From Immersiella caudata (Eukaryota > Ascomycota > Sordariomycetes > Sordariales > Lasiosphaeriaceae), in contig JAULSU010000003.1 of NCBI GenBank assembly GCA_030512335.1, positions 3,906,001-3,970,000 on the forward strand: a DNA stretch of 64,000 nt. The letters are read 5' to 3'. Made by a program: the position numbers and the translations under genes. The notes beneath the pieces were generated by a model that had not been told where the DNA came from, ran no database searches, and saw nothing but the letters and a program-made list of their open reading frames with translations. Below are positions 1 through 11,620 of this stretch, one piece after another. Position 1 is the stretch's first letter, and every line of letters starts with the position of its first letter.

Positions 1-1
1 C

Positions 2-3000
2 CTGAATAGCAAGAAGGCCAAGCAGACCAAGGAGCAGCGCCAGCGGGTCGAGGCCGAGCTGAACTCGTCCAACCTGCGCATCAAGGATTTGCGCCAGAAA
101 ATCACTGACGCGCAGAGAACAAGGGCGACCCCAACAACACCCACGAGGGCGAGGGCCGAAGGTTTGCTCCAGGGCACCAATGGCATCCGTTCGCCCCCAA
201 GTGCCTCGAGGAGCGGTGCCGGCTCCGATCTCGAGGAGGCTACCGAGTCACCCACATTCGCCCTTGCCGAGATTCTGCAGGCTTTGGAGGTGGCCGGCAT
301 GACCCCAGACTACTACGTCTCCAGGGCGAACAACTTGGTGGACCTGTTCAAGAGACATCCTACCCTCAAGTACGACTTGGTGTGGTCTGTGTTTGGCTTG
401 CGGATGCAGGTTATGCTCCTGAGCGAGAGCCGGGAGGTTGTAGCATCTGGATACAGGATGATCCGATACGCAATCTCCGATATAAGCTCGTTGAGGAATA
501 TCCGCACCCTGAATACCGACTATCTGGTGACATGGTGAGTTCATGGTCGAGATTGCTCTTTCATCCGGATTCTAACCAGCTGCCAGGTCCTTGATCAAGG
601 ACCGAAAATCCGACGTCGAGCGCGAGCAGGCCCTCAAGTTTGTGCGCGCATTTCTTGACGTCAAGGATGGAGTCCGCGAGATATCACGGGCTGTGGTAAG
701 AACTATTGCCGCAGTGGCAGAGGAGCACGAGGAGAGACTCCGGCCAGTATGTCTCGAAACACTGGCAGAAATTCTCGTCCGCGACCCACGCCTTCTGATC
801 GCGTCAGGGGGGCTAGGGCCACTCCACGAGGCCCTCGCTGACGGCTCATACAAGGCCACGGAAAGTCTTACGGCCGCCTTTCTCTACCTCCTCGATACGC
901 CCCAGCGACGGAAATATTTGCGTCCCGGAAACGAGCTGGAGGTGCTTTTTACCGCATTTACTGATGATTTATCCACGACGGAGCGACTCCTAAAGCAGAG
1001 CGCCAAAGCCGTCGCCTCGGCACTAAAGTCCTGGTCAGGGCTCATGAGCCTCTGCATGTACAACTTCCGCGCCATCAAGTCCATGATTGGGAGTATGGTA
1101 GCACAGTCAGGCCCCATTCGAGACACCGTTCTCGACCTCCTTTACACGTTGTTCAGGATTAAGTCCCCAGCCTGGGCAACGTCCTTTCTGGCTGGCCGAC
1201 GGCTCACCACTTACGGCAGGGTGTCCAACCTGAAGCCGACCGGCCCCAAGCCCGCCCAGAACGAGCTGGAGGATGACGGTGGGGAGCAAAACTTTGTTGA
1301 GCACTATACGGCCCTTCTTCTTGCCATCTTCATCAAAGCTGGAGTTGTGCCAGCCCTGCTGAAACTCACACAAGACACCAGTAACCCTACGGTCAAGCGC
1401 AAGTCGACCCTCCTGATTGGAGAAGTTCTCAAGCTTGCCAGTCACTTGCTTCCTTCTTCTTGGAGCAGCGACTTACAGCTCCTCCCGGAGCTCTTCATTT
1501 CAGCAGCACAGCTCAAAGACGAGAGCCACTTTGTTGCCACTGGTGTCATCTATCAGATTAGCAGCGTCAGCAGGACGCTATATCGGTCATCACCATCATC
1601 CTACAGCTCTTCGTTGATGGCGCCCAACAACAGCATGGACCTGGGCATACTCGATGAGCACCCGAAGAGCAACGCTTCGATCAATTTTGACGATGCCACG
1701 TTTCGCCAGCTCCTCATTGACTCTTCTGTTCTGAGCAGTTCAAATTATAACAAATGGAACTGGGACATCATCCTCCGTCTCATCGACGGGCCGCTCACGA
1801 ACGGCAAGCGTCTGGAGGAGGCCATCAAGGCGTCAAAGTTCATCAAACGCATAATGAGTTTCTACCGCCCGTTCAAGTACAAGTTCTCAGAAATAAAGAG
1901 CTCGCGGAACACGCAAAAGTACGTCAGGGCAGGCTGCTCCCTGATGCATGCTCTCTTGCAGAGCCCCGAGGGCGTCAAGTACTTGTCCGACAACAAGCTA
2001 CTCAGGCAAATTGCGGAGTGCCTAGCCCAGTGTGACCCCACGAGCGGTCTCACTGCCCAGTATCCCATGTTCTCAAAGGACCGACTCACTGACACACTCT
2101 GTGGAGGGTATTTCCCCATGCTTGGGGTCCTCAGCGGGGACGTGAAAGGGATGCAGATGATGGACAGGTGGCGCATCTTCAACATGATGTACCGCATTGT
2201 TGACCTAAAGCAACGGCCGGATTTGATCAAGCTCATGCTGTCGAACTTCGACTACGCTCTTCCGGGACATCCGCGAGTCCTCCTATCTAAAGCTCTGACC
2301 GCGGGAACGAAGGACATCAGAATCAATGCAACAAACGCACTACGAAAGTATGCAACACGGCCGCGGATGACATCTCAAGGCCATGAGCTTGGTGATGCGA
2401 AGTGGGCTATCCAGCTGTTGGTAACGCAGCTTTATGATCCCGAGGTTGAGGTTTGCGCGACCGCCGTGAAGATTCTCGAGAAGGCCTGCAATACCAAAAA
2501 CCAGCTCGAATACATTGTCGAGTGTCGACCAGCGCTTGACCATTTGGGCGAGATAGGAGCTCCCCTCCTCTTGCGCTTCCTCTCGACATCTATCGGCTAC
2601 CACTACCTCGACGGTCTCGACTACATCAGCAACGAAATGGACGACTGGTTCCTCGGCCGCAACGACTCCTATGTGGGCGTCATCGAGGCCAGCTTGGCGC
2701 GGTCTTTCCAGGGCCACCAAGACGACCATACCAACCGTATCAGCGTATTTGATGACGAACAGGAAATGGAAGCTGACAGCCACGTCCCGCCACATTTCTA
2801 TCGCGAGCTCACGCGCACTCAAGAGGGATGCAAACTCCTCAGCGAAAAGGGCCACTTCAACGAGTTTGTCTCCACCATTCGCGACTATGGCATGCAGTCC
2901 GACGACCCAGAGATGATTGTGAAAGTGAAGGGCTGCCTTTGGGCCGTGGGGAATGTAGGCTCGATGGAACTCGGCGCGCCCTTCCTCGAATCGTGCGATG

Positions 3001-3908
3001 TTGTCGAGCATATCGTCAAGATTGCCCAGTCCCACGAGATAATGTCCCTCCGTGGCACTGCCTTCTTCGTCCTTGGCCTCATCTCTCGCTCCATTCATGG
3101 GCTAGAGATCCTTTCCGAGAACGGATGGGATGCCAACACAAACATCATGGGTATCTCCCTTGGTTTCTGCATCCCCGCCAACCTTGGAAAGCTGTTCTCC
3201 CTCCAGCCATGGAAGCACACCTCTGTGACCACCATCCAACTCCCAGGCACGCAGAAAACAGAAGCCGCAAAACTACCGGCCATCCCCTCCCGACCAAGAT
3301 CAGAATCCCTGATGAAAGCCATTCAGGAAGAGGAAGGTCTAGACACCACCGAAACCCGTCGCGTAGAGCTCGACCCGGACCCGACCAACCAGCGTATTCT
3401 AGAGCTCGTCATCGACCTGGCTAATATGGTGCTTTACCGCCGCGCAAGAGCCGAGCTGATGCAGATCAAGGCGCACAAGAAGGCAATAGGATTCAAACAA
3501 CCCCGTTTATTCCGACGCGTCATGGGCCTCCTCGAATGCCACCATTACCGCCTTGCCGACCGCAGCATGATCGTCGGCCTCTTCGACAAGAGCGTCCTGA
3601 GGGCAGTCGTCTTTGATGAAGATGGCAGCGAGAGCGCTAGTGGTGAGGAGGAAGAGCAAGGGGCTGTGGTTGGGAGGCTAGAAGAGGAGAGCGACAGCGA
3701 TGAGATGGAAGACTCGGAAAGGGCGACGGGCGAGGAGGATGAAGAAGAAGGAGAAGAGGAGGATGAGGAAGACAGCGATGAGGACGATGATGGGGATGGG
3801 GATGGCAGTGAAGAGGATAGCTCGGGGGACGAGGTCAGGACGGCTAGGCAGAGGAGTGTTAGTGATAGGGCGGGGAAAAGGCATGGCATTAGGATGGGCA
3901 GTGTTTGA
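2..3908 (+). CDS. AVO3: Rictor/AVO3-type TORC2 subunit (5' partial)
   Basis: This is the C-terminal part of a Rictor homologue (AVO3/TSC11 in yeast, Ste20 in fission yeast), a scaffold of TOR complex 2 that controls AGC kinases, actin and membrane homeostasis. The gene enters from the left edge, reading from base 2. One intron, 535-586 (GTGAGT...CCAG), joins the visible exons, giving 1284 visible residues. The first ~35 residues are Lys/Arg/Gln-rich and coiled-coil-like, as in the HR1 region of fungal homologues. Next comes a Ser/Thr-Pro linker, then the long helical-repeat Rictor body, including the VEREQALKFVRAFLDVKDG segment just after the intron. Residues encoded by ~2800-3250 match the Rictor V-domain style (CKLLSEKGHFNEFV; KVKGCLWAVGNVGS; RGTAFFVLGLISRS). 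The last ~100 residues are a strongly acidic Glu/Asp/Ser tail ending in a short basic tip. The family call rests on remembered similarity; no search was run. Confidence 0.93.
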
Positions 3909-4791
3909 TCCCCCGAGTGTCAAGACCGTTGGGATATGTTGTGTGGGCAGGGCCTGTATTCATACGGTGGCAGCGATGGCTGGAAAATTTGGAGGCAGAC
4001 TGTGAGCCTTCTTTGTTGGCGGCGTGGCTATTTGAGTCTTGATTTGTTGTGCTGAAGCTGGTTGTTTGCTTTGTTTTCTTTTTCCTGGAATCTTGCATAT
4101 CTGGCGGTTCAACGGGAGGGATTGGGCTGGCGATGGGTAGGTGGCCGGATGGGCTGGTAAACTGCTATCTAGGCATGTAGGGCTGGGTTGTATAGGCAGG
4201 CTATCGCAGGGGGTACCCGACTGGCCGAAAATGGTGAGGGTGAAAAGAGATGCCGGGCAAGATGAAAGAAGAGAAGTGAAAATGGAGAAAGGCAAGGCGT
4301 TCGACCGGAGTTTGGGCGATGCGTTACGTGTGGATGGATTGACTATATTTGTATGATACCTAGCTATCAAGGTGCCCTTGAGAAAGACAAGAATAAGCAA
4401 ACTTTCCGAATGGTTTGTCGTCAACCGATTGAGGCGCCTCTGGCACAATGTCTGTAATAAATAACCGCTTGACTTTTCGCACCCAAGCTTGCCAAGCGAA
4501 ATCCCCCCAGGCAGAGAAGGAGCGGGCGAGTTGGACGGGATTGAGTGAGTGAATTGTGACGACGGCTGGAGGACCCCACTACGACTCCCCACCACCACCA
4601 CCACCACCACCACCTTCGTTTGCCCGTCTGGGTAGGTGCGGCCTTGAGTCGGCAGGCTTGCAACGGGCCGTCCCTCGGAGAAAGTGGAAGTGAACTCCTC
4701 TCGCCGTACCGTAGTAAGCGACATTCTTTGTCTTTATTTAAATTTCACAATACAACAAACGACGATTTGAAAGGGGGAGAAAACAGAAAAG
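3909..4791. other. Intergenic: Rictor 3' flank and THI20 promoter
   Basis: This is an 883-bp gap between two genes in the same direction. No coding frame here looks like a protein, and the translated frames overlap on both strands without codon bias. It must hold the Rictor 3' UTR and the THI20 promoter. The clearest local structure is an ACC trinucleotide run at 4591-4614. No TPP-riboswitch-like core was recognised upstream of the THI20 start. Confidence 0.6.
4591..4614 (+). repeat. (ACC)8 microsatellite
   Basis: Eight perfect ACC units lie about 180 bp upstream of the THI20 start codon, in the presumed promoter or leader. No function can be read from it. Such runs are length-variable and may be useful as a marker. 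Confidence 0.9.
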
Positions 4792-6909
4792 ATGACGATG
4801 GGACGAGTTCTAGTCATCGCCGGATCGGATTCCTCCGGTGGAGCGTTAGTTTCCCCTTGTCCCCCCCCTAAAACACTCTGCAGCGTTTATTTGCTGGGTG
4901 CGGGTGATACAGATGGATACACACACACTTACACGGTTGCTATGTGACACAGAGGCCTCGAGGCAGACCAAAAGGTCATCGCGGCCCATGGCTGCTACGC
5001 CATGACGGCCACGACGGCACTGACGGCGCAGAACACGACGGGGGTCTTTGATATTCATCATGTGCCGGCGGATTTTCTGCGCAAGCAGATTGACGCGTGC
5101 ATTGAGGATATCGGGGTAGATGTGGTCAAGACGGGTGAGTTGGGCGTCTCGGATATGAGGAGTTGGAGGGTCGAGTGGGAAAGGGGCAAGTGAGAGAAAG
5201 GGGCTGATAACAACTTTGACTCAAGGGATGCTCGCATCGGCTGGCACGGTGGATGCTGTTGCGGCGGCGCTGGAGGCGCACAAGGTGAAGACGCTGGTAC
5301 TTGATCCTGTTATGGTTGCCACGAGCGGCTCACAGTTGCTTCCGTCGGAGGCATTGGATGCGCTGCGTACGAAGTTGCTGCCTATGGCTACGGTTTTGAC
5401 GCCTAATCTCCCCGAGGCTCGCTTGCTTCTTGCAGATTCGGGCCATGCATTTATCCCAGTGGAAAAGGTATCGGATCTGGAGGACATTGCACAATTGGTA
5501 CGCAATGCTGGGCCGAAATGGGTGTTGGTTAAGGGCGGCCATTGTCCGTTCCGGAGAGATGGAGTGATAGCGAAGTCGCCGGAGGAAAAGGAGATTGTGG
5601 TGGACGTATTATGTGGCGCAGATGAAGTCGTCAGGATAGAGACGCCGTACCACGAGTCTCGCAACACGCATGGGACGGGATGCTCTTTAGCTTGTGGGTT
5701 GTCCTCAGCAACTCATTCCAAGGTCGAGGTATCACCACTGACAACTTGAAGCTGCTATTGCTTCCAACCTAGCCACGGGCATGGACGTCGTGCCGGCAGT
5801 GAAGGCCGCTTGCAGATATGTTGAGGTTGGTATCAGGACAGCCCCTGGATTGGGGTCCGGCAGTGGTCCCCTGAACCACTTCCACTCCGTTTCCCGCCTT
5901 CCGTTCTCTCCGTATGGATGTCTCCCCGATTCGGGAGCAACTGTGGTGCTAACCAAGACCCAAGAGGCCATTTTGTCGACTATGTGCTGGAGCATCCGGA
6001 TGTTGCTCCGGTGTGGCACCAATTTGTCAACCACCCCTTTGTCCTCGCCATGGGGAACGGGACCTTGCCTCTGGAATCCTTCAAGGGCTATCTCGTCCAG
6101 GATTATCTGTATCTGGTCAGCGATCCTGGCGGGCCAGATTTAAAGCCTCCGTCCTGCTGACGTGCGTCTCAAGGTCCAATTTGCCCGAGCAAACGCTCTC
6201 GCGTCGTACAAGGCTAAGACCATGCACGAAATCGTTGCTGTAAGTCCCCGCTGCCAGATTCCTGATGCTGAAAGAAAGCTCAATCGATTGGCAGTCAGCA
6301 GAAATAGTCTCGCATATCTTCAGAGAAATGCAGCTTCACATCAGATATTGCCAGGGGTTTGGCATCTCAAAGGAACAGATAGAGCAGACCGAGGAGAAAG
6401 AAGGCAGGTCCATCCCCCCCCTCGCACATGGTCATTCTAACCTTGGACAGCCTGTACGGCATACACCAGGTACGTTCTCGACGTGGGACAGTCTGAGGAC
6501 TTGATTGGTCTTCACATCGCTCTGGCGCCCTGCCTCCTGGGCTACGGAGCCCTCGCAGATCAGTTACACAAGGACCCCAAGTCCAAGAGGGAGGCGAATC
6601 CGTACTGGGATTGGATTGAAAATTACGTTGCCGATGACTATGTCACGGCTGTCAAGACCGGCAGAGGCGAGTTCTGTGCGGTTGGCTGCGATGCATTGCC
6701 AAGGCTGACAACAAGCAGCGCTCCTTGAAAGACACGCCGGGCTCCAGGGACCGTCAAGGATCGAGGAGTTGATCAAGATTTTTATCCACGCTACCAAGGT
6801 CAGCAAACTGCCCACCCAAGTGTGACCCGACGGCCCCGTGCCTGGCGAGACTAACGCACGACTCATGCAGATGGAAATCGCGTTTTGGGAAATGTATAGC
6901 TCAGAGTGA
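4792..6909 (+). CDS. THI20: THI20-type HMP-P kinase / TenA thiaminase II fusion
   Basis: This is a bifunctional thiamine enzyme. The N-terminal ThiD-like domain phosphorylates hydroxymethylpyrimidine (phosphate), and the C-terminal TenA domain salvages thiamine breakdown products. Ten exons: 4792-4844, 4953-5134, 5226-5693, 5752-5911, 5965-6115, 6174-6239, 6295-6403, 6451-6666, 6719-6798, 6871-6909; together 507 residues with consistent phase. Kinase landmarks are GSDSSGGAGLEADQK near the N-terminus, LDPVMVATSG, TPNLPEA, and the anion hole/catalytic HGTGCSLASAIASNLA. TenA landmarks are HPFVLAMGNGTLP, YLVQDYLYL, the active-site Cys in IRYCQGFGIS, and the C-terminal MEIAFWEMY. A second ATG at codon 3 is an equally good start. 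Introns 6404-6450 and 6667-6718 begin with GC rather than GT; GT alternatives there run into stops. S. cerevisiae homologues are Thi20/21. Confidence 0.95.
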
Positions 6910-7687
6910 AAGGGCCGGGTACGAGCATCAATGCTCTCATTTGTACTGGCTGTCTGGGAGACCACATAGCAAAATACGTGGAAGTATTCAATGGATATCA
7001 CTAGACCAAGGTGACTTGATGCCAGAACATTACCGCATGCGAAATGTCAGAAGCAGGAATCCGACCATGCGCCAGATGCCAAGCGAAACACGAAAACCCA
7101 GAGTTGGTGCCTGAGGCAACAATTTCTTTATCTCGCTTATCAAGCCAGACCGCCTCCCAGCAAGCGCCTGCCTGCAAGAAAAAATATTTTTTGGGACCCA
7201 AGGCGCGCCTTAACATTTTTCAGAAAGAAAATTCCTGGCCAGGCGAATCTAGAACCCTTTCCCTCCCCCAACCTCAAAAGTTTTCTCGCATCGCCGAAAA
7301 ACTTGCACTTTTCCAACCTCATCTCCCCCACCACTTGACCTTTGCGTATCGCAAGGTGCTCATTCGCTCATTTCTATTGAGACAAGTGGTTTTGACGTTG
7401 AAAAGAGGCATCCGACCACATCCGCGCCCTTCGCGATCTCTCCCGACAGAAAACGTCATTTGGCTCGTTTCGCCCACGTTTTCTCTCCGCGCGGACCAGT
7501 CTCGCCCGATCCTCGCCTGGAATTAATCTCAACGAAGCGGTTTTCGACACCATCTCGTCAGCCTTCTTCCCCCGCCCGACGAACCCATCTCGCTCGCACG
7601 CCAACCGCGATCGCGATCAATCCACCCATTTCTCCAAAATAGATACGAGCCAGCTGGCAATACTCTCGACTACATTCTAATAACATC
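6910..7687. other. Intergenic: THI20 3' flank and DBP2 promoter/leader
   Basis: No gene is seen here. The part nearest DBP2 (about 7240-7680) is pyrimidine-rich on the coding strand (runs of CCCTCCCCC, CTTCTTCCCCC), typical of leaders of highly expressed fungal genes. Short open frames on both strands overlap each other and have no family resemblance. Confidence 0.6.
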
Positions 7688-10116
7688 ATGTCTTCCTACG
7701 GCGGTGGTGGTTATGGTGCCTCCCGCGGAGGCGGCGGTAGTGGTTACTCGAATGGCTATGACCGCAACGGCGGCGGCGGCGGTGGTTATTCTAATGGTGG
7801 CGGCTACTCCAATGGGTACGCACTCTTCTTCTCCCGAGATGATAGACGGCTTCGACGGCAGCTCTTTGCGCGAGCCTGTTTTGTCATCGCGGGTCAAATC
7901 CCGATTTGTTTTGTATGTGCGCTTACTAACATCTCTTTAGCGGCGGCTATGGCGGCGGTGGCGGTAATTATGGTGGTGGTGGAGGTGGTTATGGCGGAGG
8001 CGGCTTTGGTGGTGGCGGTGGTGACCGCATGTCCAATCTCGGTGCCGGTCTCCAGAAGCAAACTTGGGATCTGAGCACCCTCCCCAAGTTCGAGAAGCAC
8101 TTCTACCAAGAGCACCCGACCGTCAGTGCGCGCACGCCTGCTGAGGTTGACAAGTTCCGTCGGGATCACTCCATCGCTGTCGCTGGCACTGATGTCCCCA
8201 AACCCGTCGAGACCTTTGACGAGGCCAATTTTCCCCGCTACGTCATGGACGAGGTGAAGGCGCAAGGTTTTCCTGCGCCCACTGCCATTCAGTCTCAAGG
8301 CTGGCCCATGGCTCTTTCTGGACGTGACGTTGTCGGTATTGCCGAGACGGGCTCAGGAAAGACTCTGACGTACTGCCTTCCCGCTATTGTTCACATCAAC
8401 GCTCAGCCCCTTCTGGCTCCCGGCGACGGTCCTATCGTCCTTGTCCTTGCGCCCACTCGCGAGTTGGCTGTCCAGATTCAACAGGAGATCACCAAGTTCG
8501 GAAAGTCTTCTCGTATTCGCAACACCTGCGTGTACGGCGGTGTTCCCAAGGGTCCTCAGATTCGCGATCTGTCTAGGGGCGTCGAGGTTTGTATTGCGAC
8601 CCCAGGCCGTCTCATCGACATGCTGGAGTCTGGCAAGACGAACCTTCGCCGTGTCACCTACCTCGTCCTCGATGAAGCCGATCGCATGTTGGACATGGGT
8701 TTCGAGCCTCAAATCCGCAAGATCATCGGCCAGATTCGTCCCGATCGTCAGACGCTCATGTGGTCCGCCACATGGCCCAAGGAGGTCCGCGCTCTGTCCG
8801 CCGACTTCTTGACCGATTTCATCCAGGTCAACATCGGCTCCATGGATCTTGCCGCCAACCATCGTATCACCCAGATTGTCGAGGTTGTCAGCGAGTCCGA
8901 GAAGCGTGATCGCATGATCAAGCATCTGGAGAAGGTCATGGAGGGCAAGGACAGCCAAAACAAGATCCTTATTTTCACCGGTACCAAGCGTGTTGCTGAC
9001 GACATCACCCGTTTCCTCCGCCAGGATGGCTGGCCTGCGCTCTGTAAGTCGAATCATGCTTTTGCCGCCATGCAGCTGCTAACAACTCTTAGCTATCCAC
9101 GGTGACAAGCAACAAAACGAGCGTGACTGGGTCCTAGACCAGTTCAAGACCGGAAAGAGCCCCATCATGGTTGCCACCGACGTGGCTTCGCGTGGTATTG
9201 GTATGTATCTGCCCGCCCCTCCCCCTTCCCCCCTCCCCCCTCTCGAGCAACTTTCCAGCATACGTGAGTGCTGTGCTTTACTCTTGTGTCTAGGGGCTCT
9301 CTTGCTTGCGCGAACTTGCCTGACATGTTGTCTGCGTGGTCTTTCTGGATGGAGTCTTGGTTTCGTGACGTAGCAAAAGTCATCAGCCGCTGCTACGCCC
9401 GTGATTCTTCACTTGTACGGCCCTCAATGCCGTGGTACAAGCGTGGAGTAGGCATTTCTTGAGTTGATCAAGCTGTCTCCAAGATTCCCAAGGCCCGGAC
9501 CTGGAGCATGGATATCCCATCGGCATATTTTCCGCAACGGACAGCCCATCTGCCAAGGAGGGAGCACTACCAATGGACCACTGAGAGAATACTTAGCAAT
9601 CCGTGTCATCCGTTCATGCTGGAACGTTGCTATGCCAAATTTCGCTGTTGCTAACCAGTTCGTTAAGATGTGCGCAACATTACTCACGTGCTCAACTATG
9701 ACTACCCGAACAACTCGGAGGATTATATCCACCGAATTGGTAGAACTGGCCGTGCTGGCATGACTGGCACTGCCATCACGCTGTTCACCACTGACAGTAC
9801 GTTTCTCTTCCCCGCTTGGTTTGGTTCAGCCTTGCTAACTTGCTCTCCAGATGCTAAGCAGGCCCGGGATCTTGTCAATGTCCTGCAGGAGGCCAAGCAG
9901 CAGATTGATCCCCGCCTCGCCGAGATGGCACGATATGGTGGTGGCGGCGGCGGCGGCGGTGGTCGCTACGGCGGCTATCGCGGCCGTGGTGGAGGTCGTG
10001 GCGGTAGGCGTTACTGAACGCAAGTTGGGTGGTTCCCAGCTAACCATACGAAATCAGGTCGATCTGGGGGTATTGGCGGCGCCAACGCTCTTCCCATGGG
10101 CAACCGTCGTTGGTAA
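7688..10116 (+). CDS. DBP2: DEAD-box RNA helicase DBP2
   Basis: This is an ATP-dependent RNA helicase of the Dbp2/DDX5 (p68) family, acting in transcription-coupled mRNP assembly, RNA decay and ribosome biogenesis. Six exons: 7688-7815, 7941-9043, 9093-9200, 9668-9796, 9851-10003, 10058-10116, giving 559 residues. The N-terminus (~70 residues) is Gly/Tyr/Ser-rich RGG-like low complexity. Helicase motifs in order: Q motif (FPAPTAIQSQ), I AETGSGKT (about residue 180), Ia PTRELAVQI, Ib TPGRLIDML, II DEAD, III SAT, IV ILIFTGTK, V VATDVASRGIDVRN, VI HRIGRTGRAG. The C-terminus is another Gly/Arg-rich tract ending in NALPMGNRRW. The last intron (10004-10057) is inferred: without it the frame stops at 10017 as ...GGRRY. 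With it, a coherent Gly-rich tail is added that resembles other filamentous-fungal Dbp2 ends. The third intron is 467 bp, the longest in the gene. Confidence 0.96.
9201..9667 (+). promoter_or_regulatory. Long DBP2 intron, candidate autoregulatory element
   Basis: This intron interrupts motif V, between the Gly and Asp codons of RGID. It runs from GTATGT to ...GTTAAG and is 467 bp, compared with 49-125 bp for the other introns of the gene. In S. cerevisiae and relatives, DBP2 carries one atypically long, late intron through which the protein represses its own expression. From the length of yeast exon 1, that intron falls at about the same codon region. The positional match is my inference from memory of the yeast gene. 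If retained, the intron brings in-frame stops. No conserved sub-element was identified by eye. Confidence 0.5.
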
Positions 10117-10793
10117 ACTGCCGGCGGCCATCGCGCACGCTTGCTCGCAGCCGGTGATTCGTTTTCGCCATGGGGTTTGGGACCTCGTCGTTTTCCCTGG
10201 CTTTTGTTGGTGGCATTCCAGTCCCGGAACATCACGGCGTTATTGGTAGATGGATCAGTCTAGAGGTTGGTCATTAGTTTGGACGCGTCCTGGCGTGTTG
10301 CGTCGTGTGCAGCTGCCGACCGGGGCGTGGCCCAGTCCACGTTGTGTCCCCAGCGCAGGAGCAGGCCAGAGATCAGCGGCTCATTCCGCCTATCGGCATG
10401 ATACCCTCAGTCTCTACCAGCTTTTTGGTCGACGACTCCTGGGATGAGGTTGAGTACGGGGCCATCCACTAACAGGTTGAGCTCTTTTATTAGTTGTATG
10501 CCTCTAACCAGCGGACTCCATTCCTTATGAATAGGAGGCACACCGACGTGTATGGCCTCGGGCCGGAAAGTCGCAGCATAGATTTTCTTGTGACACATCT
10601 GCATGGAGTTAGGCATTCTTGTAATTACATGGGACAGAAAAAGGAGAGTGAATACCAGAGTTTTTATCGCAGCTTGGGATGTTTTGTGTGTTCTTGAGGA
10701 CCAGGTGCCGTGATGTGGGATGATGTCATCGCTCATACTTGATGTTTTGAAGTTCAGCGGACGTTGACAATGTAAGAGATCATGGCATGCCAA
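10011..10793 (-). other. Long minus-strand frame broken by two stops; possible degraded gene
   Basis: On the minus strand one frame stays open from about 10793 to 10011 except for a TGA near 10410 and a TAG near 10276. Parts read like protein, for example a Leu-rich ISGLLLRWGHNVDWATP stretch, faintly ankyrin-like in spacing. No start, splice sites or family could be fixed. The 3' portion overlaps the terminal exon and 3' UTR of DBP2 on the other strand, which argues against an intact gene. It may be chance openness in GC-rich DNA or an old pseudogene. Confidence 0.15.
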
Positions 10794-11085
10794 CTTCCAC
10801 GTCTGACTTCCACGCTGGTTGCGAAGAGCATTTCTTCATCATCACTTGTGCCATCTTGTTACACAAGTGTCTCCGGGTGCCTCGGAGGGTTGCTCAAAGC
10901 ACATGCTTCAATACATGAGAGTTAGAGTACACCACGCCTGCTTGCACCAACGATCAACCTTCTCGACTTACTAGTCCGAATAAACAGGGTTACTACTCTA
11001 GACAATATCCCAAGTAAATCTCTTCCCATCTAGGATCTCAATTTCCGGAGAGAAAAAAACTACCAAACCATCCTAGGTATATACC

Positions 11086-11620
11086 ATGCCCCTATCCCTC
11101 GAGGACAGCGTGGAGCGTTTTCTCGTCGTCACCGAAACCCTCGAGACCGGCACCGAGGTCATCGGGGCGTGTGTTCAGCTCGTTTGCGGTCATACATGGC
11201 CGAATCTTGTCCTGGTTCGATATGCCAAGCGGGGTGTGATGACGGTAAGGGTGGGGAGAAGAAGGTCGGGGAGTTGGGTGCCTAAGGGGAGATGAGGTGC
11301 TGGGGCTGTAGGGGGTTGGGTGGCATGTTATATTTGGGGATGGCGAGGAAGGGTGCTGTGCTTGGGCGGGAGGATGGTGAAGAGGGCAGTGGTGGATGGT
11401 TAAGTGTGTGTGAAAAGGGGGGTCTATATGTGGATGAGATAGGGGTCAACACCTTGGAAAGGGAAGGAGCTGGGTGATGTGTGGCGTTGATCTGGATGAG
11501 TTCTTTGGCTTGCCCCTGGCCTTGCACGGGATGGATATGAAGATTGTCAGAGTCTTTTCTAGGGCGGTCAGGACGAAGGCGGCGGTGATGAGGATGAGGT
11601 ATGAGAAAAGGCGAAGGTGA
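11086..11620 (+). CDS. Candidate small gene, family unknown
   Basis: From the ATG at 11086 a 53-codon stretch has strong fungal codon bias (CTC, GTC, ACC, GAG) and reads MPLSLEDSVERFLVVTETLE and onward, to a consensus-like donor GTAAGG at 11245. About 230 bp further on, a second protein-like frame (around 11493-11620) contains DLDEFFGLPLALHGMDMKIV, a basic C-terminus and a TGA at 11618. I could not connect the two with an unambiguous intron: the intervening G-rich DNA has several possible acceptors in different phases. No family is recognised. It could be a short unannotated gene, a decayed one, or chance. Confidence 0.2.

Noticed and set aside
4792..4952. Possible TPP riboswitch in the first THI20 intron or leader
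   Set aside because: Fungal TPP riboswitches are known in other thiamine genes, but no CTGAGA-type core or matching second helix was recognised here.
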